The position numbers and the translations under genes are program-made. A stretch of DNA of 64,000 nt from WLMZ01 sp038227995 (GTDB lineage Bacteria > Actinomycetota > Acidimicrobiia > Acidimicrobiales > Ilumatobacteraceae): positions 1 to 64,000 of the forward strand of contig JBBRPP010000028.1 in the NCBI GenBank assembly GCA_038227995.1, read 5' to 3'. Shown piece after piece: positions 50,280 through 59,404 of the stretch. A model generated the notes under the pieces. That model searched no databases. It saw only the letters and a list, made by a program, of their open reading frames with translations, and was not told where the DNA came from. How positions within the stretch are numbered: the stretch's first letter is position 1; each line of letters opens with the position of its first letter.

Positions 50280-51274
50280 TCGGATGCCGCCGCATCGAAG
50301 AACCGCGTCAGACAACGGCGCAATTCGATCGTCAGTCGATCGGCCTTGGTGTGCACCTCGACCGTGAGATCGAGTGGCATCAACGAACCCTCGCGGCGCT
50401 TGATCGCGAGGTCTTCGTCGAGCACGCGCTGCTCGAACGCAACGGCGTCGGCCATCGCTTCCGGTGGCACGTCGTTGCGCAACAGGGTCGTGTACACGCG
50501 GCTCGTGCCGGCGCGCTCGGGCTGCACCGAGAACACGATCAGGTTCGTGCCGTTGGCATCGATGTAATCGAGTCGCAACGTGGTCGTGTACGGCGGCGCG
50601 TACGTGTACGTCATCCGCCGCCGTTGGCGCAGCGGACGAATGCCGCTCTTCACGCCCGGGTCTTCGTGGTTGGCGAAGTCGTGCTCGGTGACCGCGACGA
50701 AACCGAATTCCGTGCGCTCGATCTCGTAGTCGTCGACCACATCCGAACCCTCGACGCCGAACGTCGCCGCGTGGACGAACGGGAAGTGGGCGACATCGAG
50801 GAAGTTGTCGATCATGTCGGCCGGGTCGACAACCGCCGCGCGGGCGGGCGCGAGCATTCCCATCGATGATGCCGGCGGTGCGGTGAGGTCGGGCAACGGT
50901 GCCAGCGGTTCGTCCGGCGCGAGCCACACGATGCCGGCCGCTTCGACCAGTCCGGCCGGCGGTGTGATGCGAGCGCGGGGCGGCAGAGTCGCACCGACGC
51001 CGAGCGCCGGAATCAGCGTGCACCCGCCATCGGCACCGAAGCGCCACCCGTGATACGCACACTGGATCGTGCCATCAGCGCACATCGTGCCGGCCGACAG
51101 CGGCGCCAAGCGGTGCGGGCAACGATCGGCGAACGCCCGGATGCCATCGGCCACACGGACGAGCATCCACGGCTCGTCGAGCAACCAGAATTGCGAAGGC
51201 GCCTCGGTCACTTCGTCGCTCAACGCGATCGCATGCCACCCGCGCCGCAGCCCGGCAACTCGTTCGTCTCCCAT
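50252..51274 (-). CDS. Rieske non-heme iron oxygenase (intact paralogue)
   Basis: 340 residues. [2Fe-2S] ligands Cys52-x-His54 (CPHR) and Cys72-x2-His75 (CAYHGW); mononuclear iron site in NFLDVAHFPFVH. It is the intact counterpart of the protein at 31145, sharing IDNF(L/M)D(V/A)AHFPFVH and the end DLTVEVHTKADRL. Related enzymes of this type (NdmA/NdmB, vanillate demethylase) remove N- or O-methyl groups. Convergent with the deaminase operon, supporting oxidation or N-demethylation of a purine-like compound; inferred only. Confidence 0.85.
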   Translation of the reverse strand: MGDERVAGLRRGWHAIALSDEVTEAPSQFWLLDEPWMLVRVADGIRAFADRCPHRLAPLSAGTMCADGTIQCAYHGWRFGADGGCTLIPALGVGATLPPRARITPPAGLVEAAGIVWLAPDEPLAPLPDLTAPPASSMGMLAPARAAVVDPADMIDNFLDVAHFPFVHAATFGVEGSDVVDDYEIERTEFGFVAVTEHDFANHEDPGVKSGIRPLRQRRRMTYTYAPPYTTTLRLDYIDANGTNLIVFSVQPERAGTSRVYTTLLRNDVPPEAMADAVAFEQRVLDEDLAIKRREGSLMPLDLTVEVHTKADRLTIELRRCLTRFFDAAASDQAGTASHS

Positions 51275-51494
51275 GCGAACGACGATACGCGCCCGCCGTG
51301 TCGATCAGATTTCCAGCGAATGAACCGTGCCGTTTGGGAGGGACCGCTCGGGTGGGAATCGGGTGGAACGCCAACCAAATTCACACCCGATCGCCCCGCT
51401 CGGGGCATAACCCGCCTGCTGCGTTGACACGGAAACCGCAGTAGCGTGCGAATCGTGCACCGCGGGGGCGGCGCATCACTCGAAAGGCACAGCC

Positions 51495-52571
51495 ATGACC
51501 GCAGGCAGCTCACCCATTCTTCCCGGTCGTCTCGGCACGCCGACGATGGCATTGAAGGACGACCCGCGGGCCGATCCGCGCATGATTGCGGCAATGGAGC
51601 CGTTCGGCCTCGCCAATGCGCAGGAGCCGACGCCGGTGACGGCAGATGCTTCGATGGAGGCGTTGCTCGAGATGTGTGCGATGTCCGAGGAGGGCTTCGA
51701 GGCACTCTTCGGCGTGATGGCGATGGCCGCACCGCCGATCGAAGGCGTCACGTCGACGATCGAACTGATCCGCGGTATCGACGGCAACGACATCACGCTG
51801 TACCTCCATCGCCCCACGGACGTCGATGGACCGCTTCCAGCCGTGTTGCACCTTCACGGCGGCGGCATGGTGTTGCTCGAAGCCGCCGGACCTGGCTACA
51901 AGCGCTGGCGCGAGGACCTGGCCGCGACCGGGATGGTCGTGATCGGCGTCGAGTTCCGCAACGGCGGTGGCAAGCACGGGCCGCACCCCTTCCCCGCCAG
52001 TCTCAACGACTGCACCTCCGCGCTGCAGTGGGTCACCGACAACCGTGAACGGCTGGGCATCTCCAAGGTCGTCGTGTCCGGCGAATCAGGCGGCGGCAAC
52101 CTCACCCTCGCAACGACGCTGCAGGCCGGCCGCGACGGACGAATCAGCCAGATCGACGGTGTGTACGCGCAGTGCCCGTACATCTCCGGCGCCTACGCGA
52201 ATCCGATTCCCGAGCTCGCCTCGCTGTACGAGAACGACGGTTACTTCCTGGCGTGTGACTCGATGGCAGCGTTGGCCCGTATCTACGACCCGGAACGCAC
52301 GAACGCGACCAACCCGTTGGCATGGCCGTACCACGCGAGCACCGACGACCTCCGCGGCCTGCCCCCGCACGTGATCTCGGTCAACCAGCTCGATCCGCTG
52401 CGCGACGAGGGCCTGGCCTACTTCCGCAAGTTGCTCGACGCCGGCGTCTCGGCTGTGGGCCGCACCGTGAACGGCACCTCGCACGCGGGCGACTGCATCT
52501 TCCGCGAGGCCATGCGCGACGTCTACATGGCGACCATTCGCGACATCAAAGGCTTCGCCGACTCGCTCTGA
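51495..52571 (+). CDS. Alpha/beta hydrolase, hormone-sensitive-lipase family
   Basis: 358 residues. Oxyanion motif HGGG (121-124), nucleophile Ser198 in GESGGG, Asp in NQLDPLRDEG and His in TSHAGD. The N-terminal 80 residues form a cap with several Met. No signal peptide, so a cytosolic esterase acting on short acyl esters or lactones. Monocistronic with a 20-base gap to a convergent GGDEF gene. Confidence 0.87.
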   Translation: MTAGSSPILPGRLGTPTMALKDDPRADPRMIAAMEPFGLANAQEPTPVTADASMEALLEMCAMSEEGFEALFGVMAMAAPPIEGVTSTIELIRGIDGNDITLYLHRPTDVDGPLPAVLHLHGGGMVLLEAAGPGYKRWREDLAATGMVVIGVEFRNGGGKHGPHPFPASLNDCTSALQWVTDNRERLGISKVVVSGESGGGNLTLATTLQAGRDGRISQIDGVYAQCPYISGAYANPIPELASLYENDGYFLACDSMAALARIYDPERTNATNPLAWPYHASTDDLRGLPPHVISVNQLDPLRDEGLAYFRKLLDAGVSAVGRTVNGTSHAGDCIFREAMRDVYMATIRDIKGFADSL

Positions 52572-52591
52572 ACACGGCGACACGCGTGCGT

Positions 52592-53959
52592 CTATGACGC
52601 AATGCGCACGGTGTTCTTGCCGGAGTGCTTGGCCTCCAACAACGCCTCGTCGGCGCGCTGGATGAGGATCGACGGGATCAGCGGCTGCGCGCCCATTGCG
52701 ACGCCGATGCTCGCGCCGACAGCGAGTGTGATCGAGCCGATCCGGATCGGCCGACGGATCACTGCCGCAACGCGGTCGGCCAGCTCCCAGCCGGCCATCA
52801 CATCCGACACGCCGGGACATGCGACAGCGAATTCGTCGCCACCGAGCCGACACGCGACACCGATCACCCCGACAGTCTCGCGGATGCGCGCGGCGACTTC
52901 GACGAGCACCCCATCGCCCACTTGGTGACCGTGCAGATCGTTGATCGGCTTGAAGTCGTCGAGATCGATGTACAACAGCGCGATGTCCGACGTGTTCATC
53001 TCCTCGAGCCGACGCGAGAACTCGGCCCGATTGCTCAGCAGGGTGAGCGGATCATGCGCGGCGGCCCAACGGAGATCGTGCTTTGTCCGCCCGTCCATGA
53101 TCGCCAGCGCGGCGATGCGTAGCCCGAGATGCAACGGCATCTGCGGCTGCAACGCGAGCTCGACCAACTGCTGACCCCATCCGACGAAACATCCGATCAC
53201 CTCGTCGCCACCCGGTGCCGTCAGCGGCGCGAACGTCACCGCCGCATAGCCGAGGTCGGATGGCGCGCAGCCGAGGTCGCGCAGCAGAACGTCGTCGGTG
53301 TCGGCGAGTGACAGCATCTTCGGCTCTCGCACGCCAGCGCGGAGGGCGCATTTGGCGATGCTCGCCAGCCGCGGATCGGGGGCAACGCCATCCGGCGACC
53401 ACGCCACACAGACGTCATCGTCGTGCCACCACGAAATGAAGCAACGCGCATCAGAGCCCATCGATCGATCGCCGAGGCGGGCAACGAGCGGAAGCACCTC
53501 GCCGACGTGAGCGCCGGTGCCGAGCAGTTCGATCGAACGGCCGATGTCGCTGCGATCGGTGATCAGCTTGCAGGTGACGAGGAAGCCACGGATCCACGGA
53601 TCACCGGTGTGGTCGAACGTGACGGCCTCCATCGTCACCCACGCACCGGATGCAGCCAGGACCCGCACATCGGACGGATCGGGGCGGAACGCTGGACCGG
53701 CACCGGCATCGATCTGCCGCGACCCGAACTGGGTGAGCATGTCGACCACCAGGGCTACGTCGTCCGGGTGCAGGTAGTCGGTGCCATTGCGACCGACCAG
53801 GCTCTCGTAGCCGAGGATCACGCTCACCGATTCCGTGTGCCACAGCACCGTGAACGTCTCGTCGAACAGCAACGAGAACTGCCCTTCGGCGCGACACATC
53901 GACGCCAGCCCTCGCGCCCGGTACTGGGCGGCGAGGGCTGGGTCGATGTCATCAGGCAC
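52592..53959 (-). CDS. PAS-GGDEF diguanylate cyclase
   Basis: 455 residues, GTG start at 53959. The N-terminal PAS domain (about 20-140, SLLFDETFTVLWHTESVSVILGY), a middle region that resembles a GAF-type sensor, and a C-terminal GGDEF domain with the intact signature RLGGDEFA and a substrate-binding DLDDFKPIND segment. It would make cyclic di-GMP from GTP in response to a ligand or redox signal. No EAL domain. A possible regulator of surface structures such as pili, but this is speculative. Confidence 0.88.
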   Translation of the reverse strand: MPDDIDPALAAQYRARGLASMCRAEGQFSLLFDETFTVLWHTESVSVILGYESLVGRNGTDYLHPDDVALVVDMLTQFGSRQIDAGAGPAFRPDPSDVRVLAASGAWVTMEAVTFDHTGDPWIRGFLVTCKLITDRSDIGRSIELLGTGAHVGEVLPLVARLGDRSMGSDARCFISWWHDDDVCVAWSPDGVAPDPRLASIAKCALRAGVREPKMLSLADTDDVLLRDLGCAPSDLGYAAVTFAPLTAPGGDEVIGCFVGWGQQLVELALQPQMPLHLGLRIAALAIMDGRTKHDLRWAAAHDPLTLLSNRAEFSRRLEEMNTSDIALLYIDLDDFKPINDLHGHQVGDGVLVEVAARIRETVGVIGVACRLGGDEFAVACPGVSDVMAGWELADRVAAVIRRPIRIGSITLAVGASIGVAMGAQPLIPSILIQRADEALLEAKHSGKNTVRIAS

Positions 53960-54009
53960 CGAGATTCATCGGCGTCGGACAGATTTCACTTGAACAACAT
54001 TTCGTTTGT

Positions 54010-54762
54010 TCAGTGCACGTGGGCGATGGCGAGTGCGGTGCGCAGGCCCCACGTCGCTGCCTTGGCGTCGTTGCCTTCGGCCATCCGAGCCTTGCTGGTG
54101 GCGGGCGACAGGATCGCATGGTTGCCGTTGTAGTCGGCGGGCGTGAGGGCGATCACGCCGTCGACCGAGCCGGCCTCGGCCGTCTGCGCAGCGGTGATGT
54201 AGCCGTTCATCTTGGCGATGTCGGCGTCAGCCTTGGTGGTGTCCTTGCCCTCGGCCTTGAGCGCATCGATCTTGCCCTGCAGCTCGGTCGCCTTGTCCTG
54301 CAGCGTGGCCGTGTTGGCGCTGGCGTGATCGAACTTGATCGTCAGGTCGACCTGGCGCTGAACCAGGACGTACACCCGGTTGTCGGCCACGATCGAGGTG
54401 CACAGGGGGCGCAGCTCCTGCAGCGTCGTCGCCGCGTCGATCTCGGTCTTGAGCGTGTTCAGGTTGCCTTCGGTCGTGGTGATGATCGTCTCCACAGCCG
54501 TCCGGTGATCAGCGGTCACGTCGGCGGCCGCCGCAAGACGACCGTCGTAGACGCCGAGTGAGGTGAGGCGAGCGGCGATCGCGGCGTCGCACTTGGCCTG
54601 CACCGAGCCGACCGTCTTCGACGATGTCCCGGGGACGGACGAGTCGGTGCCGGTACCGGAATCAGCGAAGGCCGAGGTCGCCGAGAAGGCGATCGTTCCG
54701 GCGAGGACGATTCCGCTGACTGCCTTGAGCAGGCGGTGATTCGAGTGAGTGTTGGTGTTCAT
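54010..54762 (-). CDS. Secreted protein of unknown function, helical
   Basis: 250 residues with an N-terminal signal peptide (KAVSGIVLAGTIAFSATSAFA) and a Ser/Thr-rich start. The mature part is predicted mostly helical with coiled-coil-like heptads (about 100-210, TLQDKATELQGKIDALKAEG). One Cys pair (Cys58 and a later Cys) could form a disulfide. Not recognised. The stop lies 50 bases from the diguanylate cyclase start. Confidence 0.7.
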   Translation of the reverse strand: MNTNTHSNHRLLKAVSGIVLAGTIAFSATSAFADSGTGTDSSVPGTSSKTVGSVQAKCDAAIAARLTSLGVYDGRLAAAADVTADHRTAVETIITTTEGNLNTLKTEIDAATTLQELRPLCTSIVADNRVYVLVQRQVDLTIKFDHASANTATLQDKATELQGKIDALKAEGKDTTKADADIAKMNGYITAAQTAEAGSVDGVIALTPADYNGNHAILSPATSKARMAEGNDAKAATWGLRTALAIAHVH

Positions 54763-54852
54763 GATGGCTTCTCCTTGTCGAGGTGGAATGACGCCACTTT
54801 CGGGGAGAGCCGTGATCGATTGATCACCGACGTGTGATCGAAGTGTGAGGGC

Positions 54853-55806
54853 TCAGCCCTCGAGCCGTTGCAGCTCGAGCTCGACTGCCGCACGCGAATC
54901 GACACCCGTGAGGATCCGCACCGGGCGGCGCCCGGCCCACGCCGATTCGTTGGCACCGATGCGCGCCGCAGCGACCGTCTTGCCACGCGAGAAGCTGTGC
55001 CCACAGTCGACGCGGATCGGCTGCTCGACCCACGTGTACAGCTGCGGCGCGAGCAGATAGCTGATCGCCGACGAGTCGTGCACGTAGATGCCTTCGAGCC
55101 GAGCGCGCGAGCGATGGAAGTCGACATAGAGCGGCAAGATCGTTGCCAGGTGTTTGGCACGCGCACTCGTGAACTCACCGATCCGGGCCAGATCGGCGTT
55201 GCTCATCAGCGTCCTCTCGGTGACATCGAGGCCGGCCATCACGATCGGGCAGTCGGCGCCGAACACGATGTCCGCAGCCTCTGGGTCGTTGAGGATGTTC
55301 GCCTCGCCGGCCGGCGACGCGTTGCCGCCGGTGAACGCGTTACCACCCATCAACACGATCTCGGCCAGGTTCTGGGTGAGACGTGGTTCCAGCGACATGG
55401 CCAGAGCGATATTGGTGAGCGGACCGATCGGCACGAGCGTGATCTCGCCCGGCGACGCCATCACGGTCTCGATGATGAAGTGCGCCGCGTCGACATCGAC
55501 CACTGTCGTCGTCGGTGGATCGAGGAAGACGTCGCCCTGGCCGTCGGCGCCGTGGACGAACGCAACCGGGCCGCGGTAATCGGTCACCAGCGGCTTGCCG
55601 ACGCCCGCCGCGACCGGGATGTCGGTTCGCCCGGCGATCTCCAACAGCGTCAGCGCGTTGGCCGTGCACACCTCGACGTGGGCGTTGCCGTACACGGTGG
55701 TCAGCCCGACGACATCGAGTTCGGGCGACTCGAGGGCGTAGAAGATGGCCATCGCGTCGTCGATGCCCGGGTCGGTGTCGATGATGATCTTGCGTGGGTT
55801 CGGCAC
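54853..55806 (-). CDS. Inosine-uridine preferring nucleoside hydrolase
   Basis: 317 residues from GTG 55806, which gives the usual family length; a longer open frame upstream has no family similarity. Signature DTDPGIDDAMAI at the start coordinates the calcium ion; the second half has the active-site HDSSA segment and the AGLDVTE motif. Cleaves the N-glycosidic bond of nucleosides to give free base and ribose, feeding salvage or the deaminase pathway. Divergent from an aldo-keto reductase (49-base gap). Confidence 0.88.
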   Translation of the reverse strand: MPNPRKIIIDTDPGIDDAMAIFYALESPELDVVGLTTVYGNAHVEVCTANALTLLEIAGRTDIPVAAGVGKPLVTDYRGPVAFVHGADGQGDVFLDPPTTTVVDVDAAHFIIETVMASPGEITLVPIGPLTNIALAMSLEPRLTQNLAEIVLMGGNAFTGGNASPAGEANILNDPEAADIVFGADCPIVMAGLDVTERTLMSNADLARIGEFTSARAKHLATILPLYVDFHRSRARLEGIYVHDSSAISYLLAPQLYTWVEQPIRVDCGHSFSRGKTVAAARIGANESAWAGRRPVRILTGVDSRAAVELELQRLEG

Positions 55807-55855
55807 CGGGCCAGGGTAGCTGTCGTCATGGCAGCTCGCAGATAGCGTCACGCCG

Positions 55856-56704
55856 GTGAGCGACATCTCCCCTGCGGACATCCCCAACCACCCTCTCTCC
55901 GATGGCACGTCGATCCCGAAGCTCGGCTTCGGCGTGTGGCAGGTGCCCGATGATGAAGCGGAAACCGCCACGCTCGAGGCGTTCCGTGTCGGTTACCGGC
56001 ACATCGACACGGCCGCGATCTACGGCAACGAGAAGGGCGTTGGTCGGGCCATCGCGAAGTCGGGCCTGGGTCGTGACGAGGTGTACCTCACGACGAAGGT
56101 CTGGAACGGCCAGCAGGGCTACGACACGACGCTGGCCGCGTTCGAGAAGAGCGCTGGTCGGCTCGGCCTGGAGACCATCGATCTCTATCTGATCCATTGG
56201 GCCGCGCCGCCGCTCGGCAAGTACGTCGACACGTGGAAGGCGTTGGTGACGCTGCACCAGCAGGGTTTGGCCCACTCGATCGGTGTGTCCAACTTCAACC
56301 AACCCGAGCTCGAGGCGATCATCGACGCGACCGGTGTCACCCCGGTGCTCAACCAGATCGAGTTGCACCCGTACCTGCAGCAGCACGAACTGCGCGCGTT
56401 CAACGCAGCGCACGGCATCGCCACCGAGGCGTGGTCGCCGCTGGGGTCCGGACACGGTCTGCTCGACGATCCCGTGCTCACCGAGATCGCGACGCGCAAC
56501 GGCATCACGACGGCGCAAGTGGTGCTGGCGTGGCACCTCGCGATCGACAACGTGGTCATCCCCAAGTCGGTCACGCCGTCGCGCATCGCCGAGAACCTGG
56601 CGAGCGTGAAGGTGACGTTGTCCGACGCCGATCTCGCCGCGATCGCGACGCTGGACCGAGGCACCCGCTACGGCTCGGACCCGGCGACCGCTTCGTTCGC
56701 CTAG
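55856..56704 (+). CDS. Aldo-keto reductase
   Basis: 282 residues, GTG start. The catalytic tetrad is complete: Asp51 (HIDTAAIYG), Tyr56, Lys81 (TTKVW) and His114 (LIHW). The NADPH site lies in IPKSVTPSRIAENL. AKR5-type enzymes reduce 2,5-diketogluconate or aldehydes. Ordinary in length and layout. Confidence 0.9.
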   Translation: MSDISPADIPNHPLSDGTSIPKLGFGVWQVPDDEAETATLEAFRVGYRHIDTAAIYGNEKGVGRAIAKSGLGRDEVYLTTKVWNGQQGYDTTLAAFEKSAGRLGLETIDLYLIHWAAPPLGKYVDTWKALVTLHQQGLAHSIGVSNFNQPELEAIIDATGVTPVLNQIELHPYLQQHELRAFNAAHGIATEAWSPLGSGHGLLDDPVLTEIATRNGITTAQVVLAWHLAIDNVVIPKSVTPSRIAENLASVKVTLSDADLAAIATLDRGTRYGSDPATASFA

Positions 56705-56711
56705 CTACTTG

Positions 56712-57509
56712 CTAGGCCGGGTTCACTGAGCCGAGGAACTCGATCGCGGCGTCGGTCCAAGCGCGCAGTTCGCGGAACGTGCTGGCCGTCACCAACGTTG
56801 CGTGAGGCATCAACTCGACGAGTCGTTCGGCCGTGCTCGTCGGATGGCCGGGATCACCGGTCCATGCCATGATCATCGTGGGGACGTGAAGCGATGCGAC
56901 ATCGGCCGCGTCGGGGAAGTCTGCCGCCGCTGCACCGCGCAGCACGCGGGCGAGGCGCACCGGATCAGCGGCGCGCGTCGCCGCTTCCTGGCCATCGCGC
57001 CACTGTGGGATCGACGACAGCGGGTCCGGCCCGGGCGCCGCGCGGCTGCTGGCAACGAGCGCGTCGATGTCGCCGGTTTCCACCAGATGAGCACCCATCT
57101 CGTACGCCTCACGCTGCGCCGGCCGTGAGTCCCACGCGGTCGGTGGGATCGCCAGCAACAGCGCCGTGACGCGCTCGGGCGCGATGACCGCCGCGTGCAA
57201 TGCGGTGGCACATCCCATCGAGGCGCCACCCGCGATGTACGTGTCGATGCCGAGTTCGTCGGCCAGTGCGAGCTGGTCGAGGGCGAGCTCGCGCCAGTGA
57301 TACGCCGACAGATCGGACGATGATTCGGATTCGCCGTGGCCGCGGGCGTCGTAGCGCGTGATGCGCGCGTGATCCTGCATCCGGGTCCAGTCGACCAGAC
57401 CGAACAGATCCTCGGACGCCATGCTGCTGGTCAGGCCGTGGCCCCAGATGAGGTCGGGCCCGGCGCCCGCCGTGCGGTGGACGATCTCGGCACCGCGGAT
57501 GTTCGTCAC
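56712..57509 (-). CDS. Alpha/beta hydrolase fold protein, catalytic His not evident
   Basis: 265 residues; GTG 57509 overlaps the EamA stop. Ser97 in GGASMG is the nucleophile and WTGDPGHP supplies a likely Asp. In the usual last position, where a Gly-His motif is expected near residue 245, the sequence reads ATLVTASTFRELRAW and contains no His. Either another His serves or the enzyme is catalytically altered. Cotranscribed with the EamA exporter. Confidence 0.75.
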   Translation of the reverse strand: MTNIRGAEIVHRTAGAGPDLIWGHGLTSSMASEDLFGLVDWTRMQDHARITRYDARGHGESESSSDLSAYHWRELALDQLALADELGIDTYIAGGASMGCATALHAAVIAPERVTALLLAIPPTAWDSRPAQREAYEMGAHLVETGDIDALVASSRAAPGPDPLSSIPQWRDGQEAATRAADPVRLARVLRGAAAADFPDAADVASLHVPTMIMAWTGDPGHPTSTAERLVELMPHATLVTASTFRELRAWTDAAIEFLGSVNPA

Positions 57510-58441
57510 GGCAGCGTCGAGAATTCCGTCGGCCGGGCCGAGCGTTCACTGATCCACAGCGCTGCGAGCACGAGCAACCCGCCGACCGCGTCGCGCAGGT
57601 GCAGCGCTTCGCCGACGACCCACCACGACAGGATCACGCCGATCAGTGGGGTCAGGAACATCGCGACAGCCACTCGACTGGGTGGCTGATTCGAGATCAC
57701 TCGGCACAGCAGCAGGTACGCGAGCGCCGAGCCGAAGCCGAGGAACAGCACCGCGCCGAACGCCTTGCCGGTGACGGCGTGGCGCACCATGCCTTTGTCG
57801 GCGACATCGAGCAGACACGCGGGAATCACCAGGAACAGCGCACCGACCTGGGTGACCGCCGCGACCGCGAGCGGGTCGACGCCCTGGCCCGCCCGCCGCA
57901 CCATTGCGGTGTACACCGAGAACGCGACCACGGTTCCGAGCAGCAGGATCATCGGCAGGATCGGGGCATCGCCGGTCTTCTCGGTGAGGATGCCCGACGC
58001 GACGAACGCCCCGCCGAACCCGACGATCAGCGCAGTGAGCGCGGGCCGGCTCAGGCGATCACCGGCGAAGACCATCGCCGCCAGCGCGACGCCAATGGGC
58101 TCGAGTCCGATGACGATCGAGCCGATCGTCGCCGAACCCTTGTCGACTCCGATCGCCATGAGCGCGGCCATCAAACCGATGCCGAAGCAGCCGATCACCA
58201 AGAGTCGACGAATGTGACCACGCGCTGTCGGCAGCCGCTTGCGGGCAACGATCATCAGCACGGCCGCCGCGATCAGGAACCGTCCGAGATTCGTGGTGGC
58301 CGGGCCGAAGCTGGCAGATGCGAGCTTGTACGCCGGCAGGCTGCCACCGAAGAACAGCACCATCACCAACAGCGCGATGCGCACCTTGGCGGTGGCGGGA
58401 GCATCGACAACCGTTGACACGGGGGCAGCGGTGACGCTCAT
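57506..58441 (-). CDS. EamA/DMT-family transporter
   Basis: 311 residues with ten membrane helices in two EamA repeats, the arrangement of drug/metabolite exporters. Likely exports amino acids, sugars or small metabolites; substrate cannot be read from sequence. Overlaps the hydrolase gene by 4 bases. Confidence 0.85.
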   Translation of the reverse strand: MSVTAAPVSTVVDAPATAKVRIALLVMVLFFGGSLPAYKLASASFGPATTNLGRFLIAAAVLMIVARKRLPTARGHIRRLLVIGCFGIGLMAALMAIGVDKGSATIGSIVIGLEPIGVALAAMVFAGDRLSRPALTALIVGFGGAFVASGILTEKTGDAPILPMILLLGTVVAFSVYTAMVRRAGQGVDPLAVAAVTQVGALFLVIPACLLDVADKGMVRHAVTGKAFGAVLFLGFGSALAYLLLCRVISNQPPSRVAVAMFLTPLIGVILSWWVVGEALHLRDAVGGLLVLAALWISERSARPTEFSTLP

Positions 58442-58498
58442 CGGCCCGCACGCTAGCAGCGCGCGATCCGTGCGCCGAGTGGGGCGGCGCGGGCTACG

Positions 58499-59404
58499 TC
58501 ACGACATGCCGGGGACGCCGAGCCGCCTGCACTCCTGGATGACCTCTGCCATCGCATCCGCGGGCACGGTCATGTCGTCGAGCGCCATCACCTGATCGAA
58601 CTGCGCGAGACATTCGTCGATGGTCTTCAGCCCGCCCGCGCCCTGCGCTGTTGCGAGCACGACCCGAGCCGCCCATCCACCGCCGACGACGAAGGTCTCG
58701 CCGGTGCAGGGAACCTCGTCGGCCAGCAGCGCACCGACGAACGGCGCGATGTCTTCGGCGGGGAAGGCGGCCTTCATCACCGGCGCGAACTCGGGGCTGC
58801 GGGCAGTGAGGCGCGAGTACGCCGACGGCATGATCGCGTTGACGACGATGCCGTGCTTGCGGCCGTCGTGCGACAGCGCCCGGCTGAGACCCATGATCGC
58901 GGCCTTGGCCGTGATGTATGCACTGGTGCCGGGCAACCCGAAGAACGATGCCGACGACGTGTTCACGATGCGCCCGTAGTGCTGCTCGCGCAGGATCGGC
59001 CACGCCGCCCGACAGATGCCGACGGTCCCCCCGAGGTGGACATCGAGCATCCGGTCGAACTCCTCCTTCGGGATCTCGTCGATCTCACCACCGTTTGCAA
59101 TGCCCGCATTGTTGACCACGAGGTGAAGGCCGCCGAAGGCCTCGATCGCGGTGGCAATGATCGCCGCACCGCCGGTGGCGACGTTGTTCGAGTCGGCGAC
59201 CGCTGATCCGCCTGCTGCAATGATCTCGGCGACCACCTCGGCCGCCGACGTCGACGACGAGCCGTGTCCGTTGGTGTCGCCTCCGAAGTCGTTGACGACG
59301 ACGTGCGCGCCTTCCGCGGCGAGCATCAGCGCGTGTGCTCGTCCGATGCCGCCACCGGCTCCGGTGACGACGGCAACCTTGTCAGCGAATCGTTGGGTGC
59401 TCAT
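58499..59404 (-). CDS. Short-chain dehydrogenase/reductase
   Basis: 301 residues from ATG 59404. NAD(P)-binding TGAGGGIG, structural NNAG, active-site Ser in NTSSAS and the YITAK catalytic pair. Longer than the usual 250 residues because of a C-terminal extension (about 245-301), similar to large SDRs of the fatty-acid/multifunctional type. It overlaps the next EamA gene by 23 bases. Confidence 0.87.
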   Translation of the reverse strand: MSTQRFADKVAVVTGAGGGIGRAHALMLAAEGAHVVVNDFGGDTNGHGSSSTSAAEVVAEIIAAGGSAVADSNNVATGGAAIIATAIEAFGGLHLVVNNAGIANGGEIDEIPKEEFDRMLDVHLGGTVGICRAAWPILREQHYGRIVNTSSASFFGLPGTSAYITAKAAIMGLSRALSHDGRKHGIVVNAIMPSAYSRLTARSPEFAPVMKAAFPAEDIAPFVGALLADEVPCTGETFVVGGGWAARVVLATAQGAGGLKTIDECLAQFDQVMALDDMTVPADAMAEVIQECRRLGVPGMS

